This document shows, piece by piece, positions 24,201-36,200 of a stretch of 64,000 bases of DNA. The number at the start of each line of letters is the position of its first letter. The first letter of the stretch is position 1. The DNA comes from Sphaerolaimus hirsutus (taxonomy: Eukaryota; Nematoda; Chromadorea; Monhysterida; Sphaerolaimidae): the NCBI GenBank assembly GCA_964036195.1, contig OZ038451.1, forward strand, positions 3,848,529 to 3,912,528, read 5' to 3'. The notes beneath the pieces were generated by a model, which saw only the letters and a list, made by a program, of their open reading frames with translations, was not told the DNA's origin and did no database searches. The position numbers were made by a program, and so were the translations under genes.

Positions 24201-27200
24201 AAATACCCCCCCCCCCAAATTGAGTGTATAGAGAACGTAAATGACAAAGGCATCTGGGTAATGCAAAACACACGTTAAAAACGATGACGCTGTTATGTGA
24301 GAACAGTGATTATACGTCTACACACTTATACAAGTCTTTAGAGTCTTATAAATGGCGATTTTTGTTGCATTTTCGACGTTTCAGACGACAATTTAGTACT
24401 TGGTTTTCAAAAAATTTCTGGCGAAATAATAAACCCCCCCCCCCTCGTTTAACCCCCCCTCAAAATTCTCACTCTGAAAAAATAAACCCCCCAGGGGTAT
24501 TTCGAGGAAATACGGTATCTACCGTATTACCTCGAAATACCCCCATGGGGTTTATCTTTTCGCCAGCAAAATTTGAGGGGGAGATAATTCGAGGGGGGGG
24601 TTATTCGAGGGGGGGGGGGTCTGTTATTGCGCCAGAGATTATCAGAAATACCCCATACGCAGACGTAGAAAAATCGAACAATCACCGATTTATATGTGTT
24701 TATAGGCATATATTACTGTATATACACAAAAACCCTTCCCTAACGTCACTTAATCATCAGTTTTAACGTGTGTTCTGCATTGCAATTACAGATCACAAAC
24801 TGTGGTATTTGTCATATATGTTCACGTTACACTCAATTTTAGGGACAGGGGGTTTTCGAGGGGGGTTTATTATTTCCTCAGCCGAAATTTGGGGGGGGGG
24901 TATTTCGATGGGGGGTTAATTCAAGGGGGGATAATTCGAGGTAATACGGTATCCCGGAGGCTGCTCAGCTATCTATCTATCCCGGGGGAAAATTTTTGGC
25001 TACTACCCCCAAAGACCCCCCCCCCCAAATTGCTCAGCTATCTATCTATCTGGAGTGGTTTTTTAGAAATTGTGCCCCAATTTTCACTAAAAATCACTAA
25101 TTTTTTCAGCTATCTATCTCTCCGGAGGAGCAATTTGCTATCTATCCAGCCCCCGCGAGGGCCAAAATCTTGGAGACCCCTGCTCACATGCCTATATTGC
25201 ATAGTGCCAATTTTGACATTTTTTGTGAAAAATGCAAAAAAAAATTCAGCAAGAGGTCAACAAGTCCACTTAGTTTAGAGCAAGAAGACGACAAGTCCAT
25301 TCTATTCATCCTTTTTTATGGGAAAAATGCAAAGAAATGTGATATGTCCGTCATGGCCAGCTACTTCTAAAAGTCGACAAACCCATAAATTGCCCATTAG
25401 AAAGAATCATTCAGGCCAGGAACAAAAATGTTTGTAGTGCAAGAAGTCGACAAGACCTTTTCCCTCCCCAAAACAGTTTTGCTCTGTCCAAATGGAATTT
25501 TATAGACACCCCATTTTTCACGTATACGTTGAGAGAAGGGGCTGAAAATTTGATACTTTATTGTCAACATTCGGAACTTTATGGTAGGCGCGAGAGAGCC
25601 AAATTGGACACGCAGGATGAACATGAAATTGGATCGGAAACTTAAAATGCGATTTACTCAAAATCGCATTTGTGGACTTGTCGACTTCTAGAAGTAGACG
25701 CCTCAAATACATTTTGAACAAATTTTTAAAAACATAACTAGGGTTGGCTGATGTTATTTTCAAATGTTTTTTTATTAAAAACGAGGGGGGGGGGGGTTAT
25801 TCGAGGGGGGGGGGTTATTATTTCGCCAGAAATTTTTGTGAAATTCATAGTAAAGTATACGCTTTTTCTTACACAAAAACGGTAATAAATGTAAGAAAAT
25901 AGGCTATATTGCGGCCTTAGATGTACGTCTGTACATAAATGAGCGTATAAGTGTAGCTGCGATGCAAATAAGTAGTAATAAATTGTACATTGGATACATG
26001 ATGTACATCATTCCGGAGGGGGGGGGGTATTTCGAGGGGGGGTTATTATTTCCCCAGCCCATTTTGAGGGGGGTTAATTTGAGGGGGGGGGGGTAATTCA
26101 AGGGGGGGAAAATTCGAGGTAATACGGTATATAACATCACAGAATTATGTCACTTGTCTGATATACCTATATAATGTTGACACAATGCCATATCTGGGAG
26201 CTTTGAAAAAAACGTTTTTTTCCTACCCTATATGAAGGGTGTGCTTCTAAAAATATTGATCTACAAAAAATCGATTTTGAGATAATCGCAATCGTAAAGA
26301 ATGTAGGTTACAGTAAATTGGGTGGAACTGCACATTGGGTATCAACATGCATGGGTATAATCATTGTTTATACATATAACACTAGCTATATAACCCCCCC
26401 ATATCTCAAAATTGAATTTTGCACCCCCCACAAATTATATATTTTTTGAAGCACATTTTTATGGGGACCCCAAAAATGGTCCTCACTCAAATTTGAAAAA
26501 TTTGTAGATCCGTACTTTTAGAAGCACACCCTTCATATGTAACAGTGATATGATAATCTCAACTGTTCCAGCATGTGGCATGCTGTCAGTTGGTGAGAAT
26601 GCAGAGCTGAGGTATGCCAGTGGCCCAAAAACCAAAGGGAGAAGGTATCAGAGTGGTGAAGTGGCAACTATAGTTTGCCAGAACAAAACTTATTTCCCAT
26701 CCAGTAAAGAAGAAAAACTGCAAGTGGCATGTCAAAATGGGAAATGGTTGTATTGGGATCCCTTAGAGTATAGATGCATCACACTTAGCAGTCAGTTATA
26801 TTTCAATAAATTCATCAATTTTGATTAATTAGTTTATGTAAGACTGAGACATTTATCTGTGAGAATAGAATGAAAGTATGTTTGAAGTTGTTTGAAGATT
26901 TTTTTTTGCTCAGAGGTATGGATCTCACAAATGTTCATTGCAAAGTGGCAGCAGTGGCAGCCAGGCCGCGATGGTGTGGAGATGACACAGGAAAGTGCAA
27001 TGGAGCCAGTACTACATGAGCAGGCATCTGAGAGTGTGTCAGCCCGATACAGAGACTTTGCTTACTTTATTATACGTGAGTGTTAAAATGCATTTACCTG
27101 TGTTCATGCTAAATACAAGTCACACACAGCTAGTGATGGAATGGCACCATGGCACTGGCGCCATTTGAGACACCAGAGGGCGCCGCGCCATGGCGCTTGG

Positions 27201-30200
27201 CACCCTCCCCTAAAAGGGCTCCAAAATGGTGCCAGCAATATGACTGCTGCGTAAGTAATAAGTAAATACAAACAAAAAATACTTCTGTCAAAAAGCTATT
27301 GAAATGGTGTGACTCCCACACCTTGAGTGGTGCCATGGCGCTTGGTGCCCTCCCCTAAAAGGGCTCCAAACTCAAGTCAACCCCCTATACATGTGCAATT
27401 GCATTCTTGGGAAGCAACTTTGCCATCTACGCACCCTGTTTGTCAAGATTGTAAGGGATCGTGTTTGTAAAGGGCATTTTGTACTAATAAATAGTGACTA
27501 CATTCTGTGTAAAAACACACACGAATCGGGTAGAGTCAGTGACGTCATATCGTTTACGTTGGAGCATACTTTCCACACGAAAAAATAGTGGCTTTATAAT
27601 TGTTTATAGATGAACTTTTACAGAGAATTTTTTGTTGCATATATCCTAGAGAAAGCTAACAAAAAGGTGAAATGTGTGCACTGTAATGCTGAAGAGATCT
27701 TCAAGCAATAGAGGCATAACATAAGCACCTATTTATCTTGGCGCCAATGTTGCCTGCCACCCTATCTTTGAAATGGCGCCATGGCACCCTTGGCGCTTGT
27801 TGCCACTTTCCTGTGGCGCCCTTGGCGCCTGGCGCACGCTTTTCGAATGGTGCCATGGCGCCATTGGCGCTTGGCACCCTTTTCTCTGGCGCTTTTCCAT
27901 CACTACACACAGCCACTCAAAATCTCTAATTTTCATATTTTTTGACATTTTCACCCTCAAACCTTCAACTTTTTTGGCTGATCTTATATACCGTATTACC
28001 TCAAATTATCCCCCCCTTGAATTAACCCCACCTCGAAATACCCCCCTAAATTTCGGCTGAGGAAATAATAAACCCCCCCCCCCCCACCCACCTCGAAATA
28101 CCCCCCCTAAAATTGAGTGTAACGTGAACGTACATGACAAAGTTTGTGATCTGTACTATGCAGAACACACGTTAACACTGATGATTAAGTGACGTTGGGG
28201 CGGGGTTTATGGGGTTACGTACCCTATCCCCTCATGGACATCTTCCCCCCTGGGTTGATATAGCCCTTGAGGACTACTTCCGCCCGAGGACTACTTCACC
28301 CTGACTTTTATAACGTGGGGGGGAGTAGTCCTGCATACAAAATAGTATCAAATTGTACATTGAAAAGTCCACTCTAATTACTCTATTGGGGTGTCTGTTT
28401 GGCCACGGGAATGTGTGCTATGTGATTTTTTCTATTATCTAATGTGATGCAAGAACAACACTTGCATCAGTTGAAAATTATTTATTGACGTGTGGCGCTC
28501 CACAATTACGCACGCGTCTGTTAGGCCCATTGGCATCGATTATCGATTGTGTGAGTGCATGAAGAAAAATGCATGTGACTTCAAAACTCAATTTCTCGGC
28601 CATTTCTCAGCCGATTTTCACCACTGAACACTTAATATGATCAGAATCACATGGAGATTTCATTTTAAAAGGTGTTGCATGTGTTGCATTATGGTAATCA
28701 GAACAGACAAAACGCCAATGGATTACAGACAAAACATTAATGCAACACAGACAAAACATCGATGCAACACAGACAAAACACCAATGGATAACAGACAAAA
28801 TGCTTTGGCATTTTGTTGTGTTGCATTGGTGTTTTGTCTGTGTTGCATTGATGTTTTGTCCATGTTGCATTAATGTTTTGTCTGTGTTGCATTGATGTTT
28901 TGTCTGTCATGAATTCCATAATGCAACACATGCAACACCATTAAAAATGAAATCTCAATGTGATTCTGATCATTTTAAGTGTTAAGTAATGAAATCATAC
29001 AGTTTTTCTTCAAAATATTTTCTTTTGTTTCATCCATACTGCATCACAATATGAAACCAAACCGGTAAATATTTATAAAAATGTTACAGTTGCTCTTCTA
29101 TAAACGCTTCTGTGATGCTTCTACAGGCTGAAAGAGTGACTTTTTTTGTTGGCGCCTGGCGCCATTGTTTCTGGCGCCATTTTTTCAGATGGCGCCATGG
29201 CGCCATTGGCGCCTGGCGCCATTTTCTCTGGCGCTTTTCCATCACCAGTTAGAACAGTGTTTATACCATCTAGGTACTTATAAATATAAGTCTATAGAGT
29301 CTTATATCATACATGGCGGTTTTTATCGCAATTTTCGACGTATGTGTACGTTACAAACATCGTTAAAATATCGGGGCGGATTAGCATGGAACGTCGATGC
29401 CTGAGAAAGTGATCAGGCAATCGATTGTCAATGCGGTAGAACAGATGCCCCTGGGTTGCGGGCAACGGGTCAAATTAAAGCAAGGCAGCGTGCAGCGGGT
29501 CAATGTAATGCACACAATAGGTATTACATTACGTATATATAATGGGTTGATATAGTCCTCATAACTCAAGGACTGTCGGGCAATATAGTCCTTGAGGACT
29601 ATATCATCCCCCGGGGGAAGATGTCCATGGGGGGATAAATACCTGTAATCGGGTTTATGTGTATATACAATAATATATGTCTATAAACACACATAAATCT
29701 ATGTGTTTGTTCGATTTTTCTACGTCTGCGTATGGGGAATTTCCGAAAATTTCTGGCGAAATAATAGACCCCCACCCTCGAATTACCCCCCTCAAATGTT
29801 GCTGGCGAAATAATAAACCCCCTGGGGGTATTACGAGGTAATACGGTACACATTTTTGGCTATTTTTAACCTTTTTAACCCTTTTCTCCCTTATATGCAT
29901 TGAAAAACCTATAAAATATAAAACCTTTTATAAATGCCTACTAGGGTTCAAACGGGATCCCGATCCCGATCCCGAATCCCAAGAAATTTCGGGATTTTGT
30001 CGTCCCGATCCCGATCCCAAAACCTAAATCCTGATCCCGATCCCGAAAAGTCAATCCCGTTTGAACCCTAATGCTTCTGCACCCAAGTATTTACTTCCAA
30101 TAAGTAATGTAAAAGTGAGTACAGGAACTGTTTTGGAGGAAACGTAAATGGATTTACCCTGTACTTGAGTATGCCGTATTTCCTCAAAATACCCCCCCCC

Positions 30201-33200
30201 CCCCCTGGGGGTGATTGTTTCAGAGTGATAATTTTGAGGGGGGGGGGGTTTAAACGAGCGAGGGTTCGAGGGGAAGGGCTTGTTTCGCCAGAGAAGTTTT
30301 GAACTCCCAGTACTAATTTGTTGTATGTAACGTATGCAGACGTTGAAAAATACAACAATAATCACTATGTATAAGAGTCTATAGCCGTATAAATATATTC
30401 AGGTATGTAGATGGTACAAAGCAGGTTCTAACGTAACACAGTCATTGTTTTAAAGGTGCATCGGATCACAAACCGTACCTATTGTCATTTACATTCTCTT
30501 TACACTCAATTTTGGGGGTATTTCGAGGGGGGGGGGGGGTAATACATAAATTCATAGTGTCCATTTTGAGGGTGGGTATTCTGAGGGGGGTATTTCGAGG
30601 AAGTACGGTACATTTTTATAAAGTAAAAGTGAATACACTGTTTTATTCAAAATTTTAACTACAACTACTTTAAGTCCTCGAATAAGGCCCCAGGGGATTT
30701 ATTTTTTCGTCAGATGTTTTGGAGGGGGGACTTATTCAAGGGGGAGTTATTCGAGGGGGAGTTATTTTTTCCTCAGAAAACTTGGACTCGAATCATTGCA
30801 GATACAGCCTGTCAACTCATGCTATTCAGGTATAAAACTGTACACAGCAACAAAACAATGTGTATAAGCTGCATTCATATCATGTATTTATCTGCTGTCG
30901 CTGCCGTTGGCTAATATTTTTATGTGTTTTGTATTGTATCCTTCTCATACACATGGGGAGTTATTCAGGAGGGGGAGTTATTCAAGGGGGAGGAGTTATT
31001 TTTTCCTCACCTCGCCAACAGGGGGCGTTATTCAGGGGGGAGTTATTCCAGAGTTGGAAAAACGTATTTACGTTTACCCGAAATAACCGGTTATTCGGGT
31101 ATTTATACTTACGTTTACGTTTACGTTTTCCAAAAATACACTTACGTTTTGTTACGTTTTCCTGGCCAAAATACACGGGTACCAGAGAAAACGTAAAAAA
31201 AACGTTATCTAAGAAAACATTTAAAAGCTTTTTCTCAGAAATGCACTTTCGAGCAATGTGTAAAAGGTCCCAAGGTCCCAAAGGAATAGACATTAGACAG
31301 AATGCTTTCTGTTCGCACCCCCCCCCCCCCAACGCTCACCTATGTAAATATGTACACAAAAATACCATTTAGGTAAAATATTGAAAATACTAGAACTGAA
31401 TTGAGATGGGTGCTCATTGCGCGGTCTGCGTGATCGTTTTTTGAATGCTAATTCGGTGCACGCTGTTTTTACCCATCTATCAAATGTGCTTCCAAATACC
31501 GTATTTATTCTAATAGAAGGGCGTCCTTCTATTTTTTTCGTCAACTATTTACCTGCCCTTCTATTGGAGACGCCTTTCTATTGGAGACCGCCCTTCTATT
31601 TTTTCGGGAACTTTTCAGCCAATTTTTTTCAAGTTCTGCCAAGGTTTTTCAACGCGTTACATCACAGACAGTTGATAGAATGACGATACATAGAGCTAAT
31701 TCAACATTTGATGTTAAAATAGCACAAAACCAATGGAGCAAAGTCACTAAATCACAGCGTCCACTGTTATTTTTTTGTGCATTTGGCACAATTCCAGCAC
31801 TTTGTACCTTCTATTGGAGACCACCCTTCTATTTATTTCGTTGCCCAAATTAAGTCAAAAAAGTGTACTGTATTTCTTCGATTTTATTGACTGTTCATTT
31901 ACATTGCCTTGCTCGTTTACATTGTCGGGTCTGTGGGGCATCCGAAAAATACATTGCCATGTTCAAATACATTGGCGTATGAAAATATTGATGCTGCGTT
32001 ATCTTATTCATCACTTTATGTTTGCCGCTTTAAGGAGTCTAACAACTCTACTACTGCGAAAATTTACCTAATTAATGATGAACGCGAAGTGTAGTTTTCA
32101 TTATACTTATTCCACATCCATATCTAATTGAGAAATGCACACGAAAAATACAATGTGGAATATACATTGCCATGTTCATTCACTTTGCCGTGCTGGTTTA
32201 CATTGCCCCCAAAAATGGCTTATGAAACAATACATTGACGGTCAAAAAAACCGAAGAAATACGGTACCTTCTATTGGAGACCCACCCTTCTATTAGAAGA
32301 AATATGGTAAATTGCGTACTGAACTGTCAATGGGTAAGTCTGGTGATGGCGACAACAAATGCACGATGCAACAAAACAACATGTCATCACAGTGACCTCC
32401 CAAAACCAGGTGGTGATAATCACAGCATCACTGCCTTTTTTTTCGTTCCTCCAAAAATTCACTGTTTTTCATCCCTCTAGATAAAATATTAGCAGATTAT
32501 GTGGGTGGAGATAATAGGAACATCCGTAATGTTGTAAAAACATGACTTTTTATATCCTCTCACAGTGGAAGCACAAAATAATTTTTTTTACGTTTACGTT
32601 TTATTTTACGTTTTCCCAGGTATTTTAAAAATACCTTACGTTCTAGTATTTATACTTTTGATTCAGAAAAGGTATTTACATTTACGTTTATGTTTTCCAA
32701 AAATACCAGTATCTGTACAACAAAAAAAAAAAAAAAAAACGTCGAAAAGACGAACTCCCATCAGAGGGGTAAGTTTGGCGTTCGCAGTTGAGAATAGGGA
32801 TGCAGGGTATACCAGACCAGTATTTTAATGATTTTAATGACCGCTGGTGACTCGGGCCGGTTTTTTAAAGCTTCTGGACATATATGGTCTGCTTCCAAGG
32901 TGTAAAAACACCGCTCAAAGAGAGCTGGAGCAGTGCCAAGAAAATGTCCGCCATTTTTTGGCAAGGTATACTTCAACTATGCACGTACGCAATTATTACC
33001 ATAATTCTGGCAGATACGTACGAGTGTGGGACATACCTTGGAAGTTACAATGTATCTGAAAGTGATACATTGAGTTTATCACGTAATGTGAAAAGGTCGA
33101 TTGCTACCTCAGGTAACATCGACTTAGACACTGTAAAAGAGATATTCTATGAAATTCAGTGTTTACGACGTGTCGCAATGCGGCACTTTAATTACAAGCA

Positions 33201-36200
33201 GAGGTTTTCGATCGGAATTGCGTATCGCATTTCGACTTCTGGCGTATACATTCCAGATTGTTGTAGAAAAGGAATTAAAAGTCGAGTGCTCTGGTTGAAA
33301 GTCGAGGAAATTTCGGTGGTTCATCACGTTTGAACTGGTGAGTTCGATGGGAACCGTCGGTTGGGATGCTTTCTATACCTCCGAAAAGCCGCTTCACATA
33401 CCTCGGGTCATATATTGCAGTACCCAGAAGGAAACGTGAACGGGCTTAAAGCATACGTATGTAAATATTTACGCAGCTTAATTTTACTGGATGTAAAAAT
33501 ATTGGCGTGTGACAATAAAATTGTGGAACCAAAAAACTTCGATGATTCATGTGATGTATTTATATCACGATATCGAAAATTTCGGAATCTTTTCTTTTGT
33601 ATACTGAATCGAGATGGCCAAATTCTGACATATTACGGTTTTTATTTATATAGGAATACATGGCGCTCGTTGAAGAGGTGGAAAACGAAAACGACGGTTT
33701 CGTTGACACCTCTCAAGATTCCCAAGACCCTGAGGGCACAAAATCGCAGCCGCTACGTCGTTCGGTGCGTAAATCGGGCAGTTTTCATGTCCTGGCGAGT
33801 AAAGGGTGCACGGTGCAGGGCGGAGGGCTGAAAAAGCGCACCGCGACAACGGTTAGTGGGGTTGTGGGATTATTATCTGGCATCTGGTGAGGGGCATTAT
33901 ATTGTCAGTTCCAGTTGTCAGATAATGTTGGGTTCGGGTTTTAATTATGAGAGTGGTTTCATTGGTGAATTTGATATTGTGGTTTGTCTAATTCGCAATG
34001 GTGCAATCCACGCTCAGAAGTGCGTTTTTAAAAACACAAAAATCCCAACTCAAGGTAAATTTACATTGAAATTGACAGCTACGTTTGTGGTGCAAATTAA
34101 AGTGTTGGAGATCTCGCTAGTAGTTCGCATGTGGTTTAACTTATTGCAGCATTGCGAAGTTACTGTTGAGCCAAGTCGGCCTGTAGATAGGGTGCCATAT
34201 TACCAAATCGCAAAAATGCAGGCCTTGTCGCACAAAACAAAGCGCGAAAAAAGCTTCATCGCAAATCGTTCCGACATGGACACGGAGTCGGAGGGCTTGA
34301 CCACGTCACCGGCCATGACGGCGGCGGATACGGTGGCGATGAAGACAAAGTTTGGCACCATGACGCCGCGTGAGCGCGTCACGTTCGTCAACACTCTGGT
34401 CGAGTCTCGGTCCGGGAAATATGCTGAGCTGACTGAGCAAATGCGCGTGATGGATGATCTGCTGGCCAAAGGTCCGATTAATGTAAGTGGCATGGGGAAA
34501 ATGATTTTTACTCTTTCTTTGGTGCCACCTTTACACGATCACTTTGACTTGTATCGTAATATAAACGATGAAAATCCTGAAAATGTCACTGGGGTTATTA
34601 TTTCGGCTTCTGTTAAACCAATGTGTGTTAAATTAGATATAATCACGTTGGTATTACGGGTTGTGAAGGAGAGCTCTGAAATGTGCAAAAAAGCTATTAC
34701 TGACCCTTTCTTGAATTTATTAGCTACGCATAATATATATTGTACTACTCCCTGCAGGCCGAATCCCTGGGTGCGTTCACGTGCCAATCCAAGGAGATCT
34801 TTGCTAAATTACAGCATGCCATTTATTTAAGTGGGCAGATCGACTTGGGCCAGGCCATGATCGTTGAAACGATGCAGCTCGAATCTCAGCGCATGCAAAC
34901 CCAATTATGGGATGAATTAAAAGTGCAGCGCGAGATGGTCGAGCGAGTGCAACTCAGCTTGCAGGCCAAGGGAGTTGATCTGACGGCCGATGTGAACAAC
35001 ATTTTTATGTTGAGTAGCACCGAGCCGCAGGATCCAATGTCCTTTTTTCATCGGACTGACTTCCTGGCCTTTGGCATACGCTGGAAGTGCATTATGTGCG
35101 CGCTGCTCTGGCACAAAGGCGAAACACTGGGCATGCCGGCTCTCAAAGAAAATGCCATACGGTACAACATATTGTATATTGAATATGATCCGATGGCCCC
35201 CAGTGTTATGGCCAAGTGCTGGGCGGAGTGGCGCAACGAGCAGTGGAAACTGTATTACAATAATACCGACGACAATCAAGCCGTCACATGGTACGATAAG
35301 ACAATTTCCGACGATTCTGCTCGGATGCGCAGTACACCTGCCTACCGCTCCCTCGTGTCAGTTTTGCAAATGTGCGTCAAGGGTAACAAAGCCTTCGCCA
35401 TGTATTTGAAACTCACGGGGACGCGGCAGATACACAATGCGGCGCGCGCGCATCGCTATCTCGGCAACGGCTATAATAAAATTTCGTGGGATGGCGTGAC
35501 GAAGTCGAGCGATGGCCGGAACATGAATATGTACGGTATGGCTCTTGAGGAAGTGCGCGCCTCCCCGGAGATGGCCTCGCTGACATTTACGTCAGAAGAA
35601 GAACAGGCCTATAATGCCGAGTTTGTGGTGTTCGAGTCAGACCAGATGTGGACCGTGGGCACAAGGCTAGAGGCGCACAAAGAGAGGGCGAAGGCCATGC
35701 ACCAAGGTAGGCTGGGCGGCTTGCACAGTTCCCGAGGGAACACTGCAAAATGGGGGAAAATGATACGTAATATTCAAAAATATATTGAATTTGGTATCAA
35801 AGAATCTGAGATAGAAGATGGGGAAATAGTAGAGTATGTGGTCAAGGAGAGCGTTATTAAACGCTATACAATATGCCCTGAACCACTTCGCCATTCCCGA
35901 TCATCACTATCCATGATATCTCAACACGTACCCCCCATTACAGTCAACCAGTGGAACCAGACGATCAACAAGCGCAACAAGGGGAAGTCTTCCTCCAGTT
36001 CCGCCGGCGCGGCGGCTGCCGTGGTAGAGCCCGTGGAAGGTGCGGGTGAGGCCGCAGATGACGGCATGGTGGACATGGAGAACGAGGTGATTCAGCGTTT
36101 TCATCTTGACTACGAGGACAACCCTTTACGGTTGTGGGCGGGCAAGTTTGCGGAAAAGAGCGGCAATTTGACCCCTAAAATGGTAGACATACACTCGCCG

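Larger units (their letters stand above)
24058..25182. mobile_element. hAT-like element, CAGGGGTCTCC ends, TSD CTCACATG
   Basis: The ends are CAGGGGTCTCCTAGG and CTTGGAGACCCCTG. CTCACATG is repeated exactly at 24,050-24,057 and 25,183-25,190. The interior has AGCTATCTATCTATC tracts and GGCTACTACCCCCAAAGACC, and holds two further nested CCGTATT-type elements. The uninterrupted target is at 44,411-44,418. Confidence 0.9.
23940..25700. repeat. AAGTCGACAAGTCC-family repeat (copy 2), interrupted by a hAT-like element
   Basis: Sequence flanking the insertion at 24,058-25,182 joins into a unit collinear with 44,290-44,867. It contains AAAGTCAACAAGTCCA, GTTAGGCCCAGAA, CATTTTTCATAATTTTCCAT, then GGAATTTTATAGACACCCC and GACTTGTCGACTTCTAGAAG. 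Confidence 0.7.
27991..29846. mobile_element. CCGTATTACCTCA/G-type MITE split by a 1.4-kb insertion
   Basis: The left half runs from CCGTATTACCTCAAATTATC to about 28,211. The right half resumes at 29,651 and ends ATTACGAGGTAATACGG. TA flanks both ends. Without the insertion it is collinear with 24,522-24,949 in inverted order. Confidence 0.75.

Noticed and set aside
24284-25278. Open frames of about 160 codons rich in proline/glycine
   Set aside because: They lie within nested CCGTATT-type elements, and the G/C runs produce long stop-free stretches.
32884-33831. Open frames of about 150 codons before the SGNH gene
   Set aside because: No motif, no conserved neighbours, and the frames overlap the true exon 1 in another phase. 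They may be 5'-UTR or element leader sequence.
33856-34830. A 324-codon open frame overlapping SGNH exons 1-3
   Set aside because: Only the part at 34,222-34,482 looks coding. The rest is AT-rich intron that happens to lack stops.
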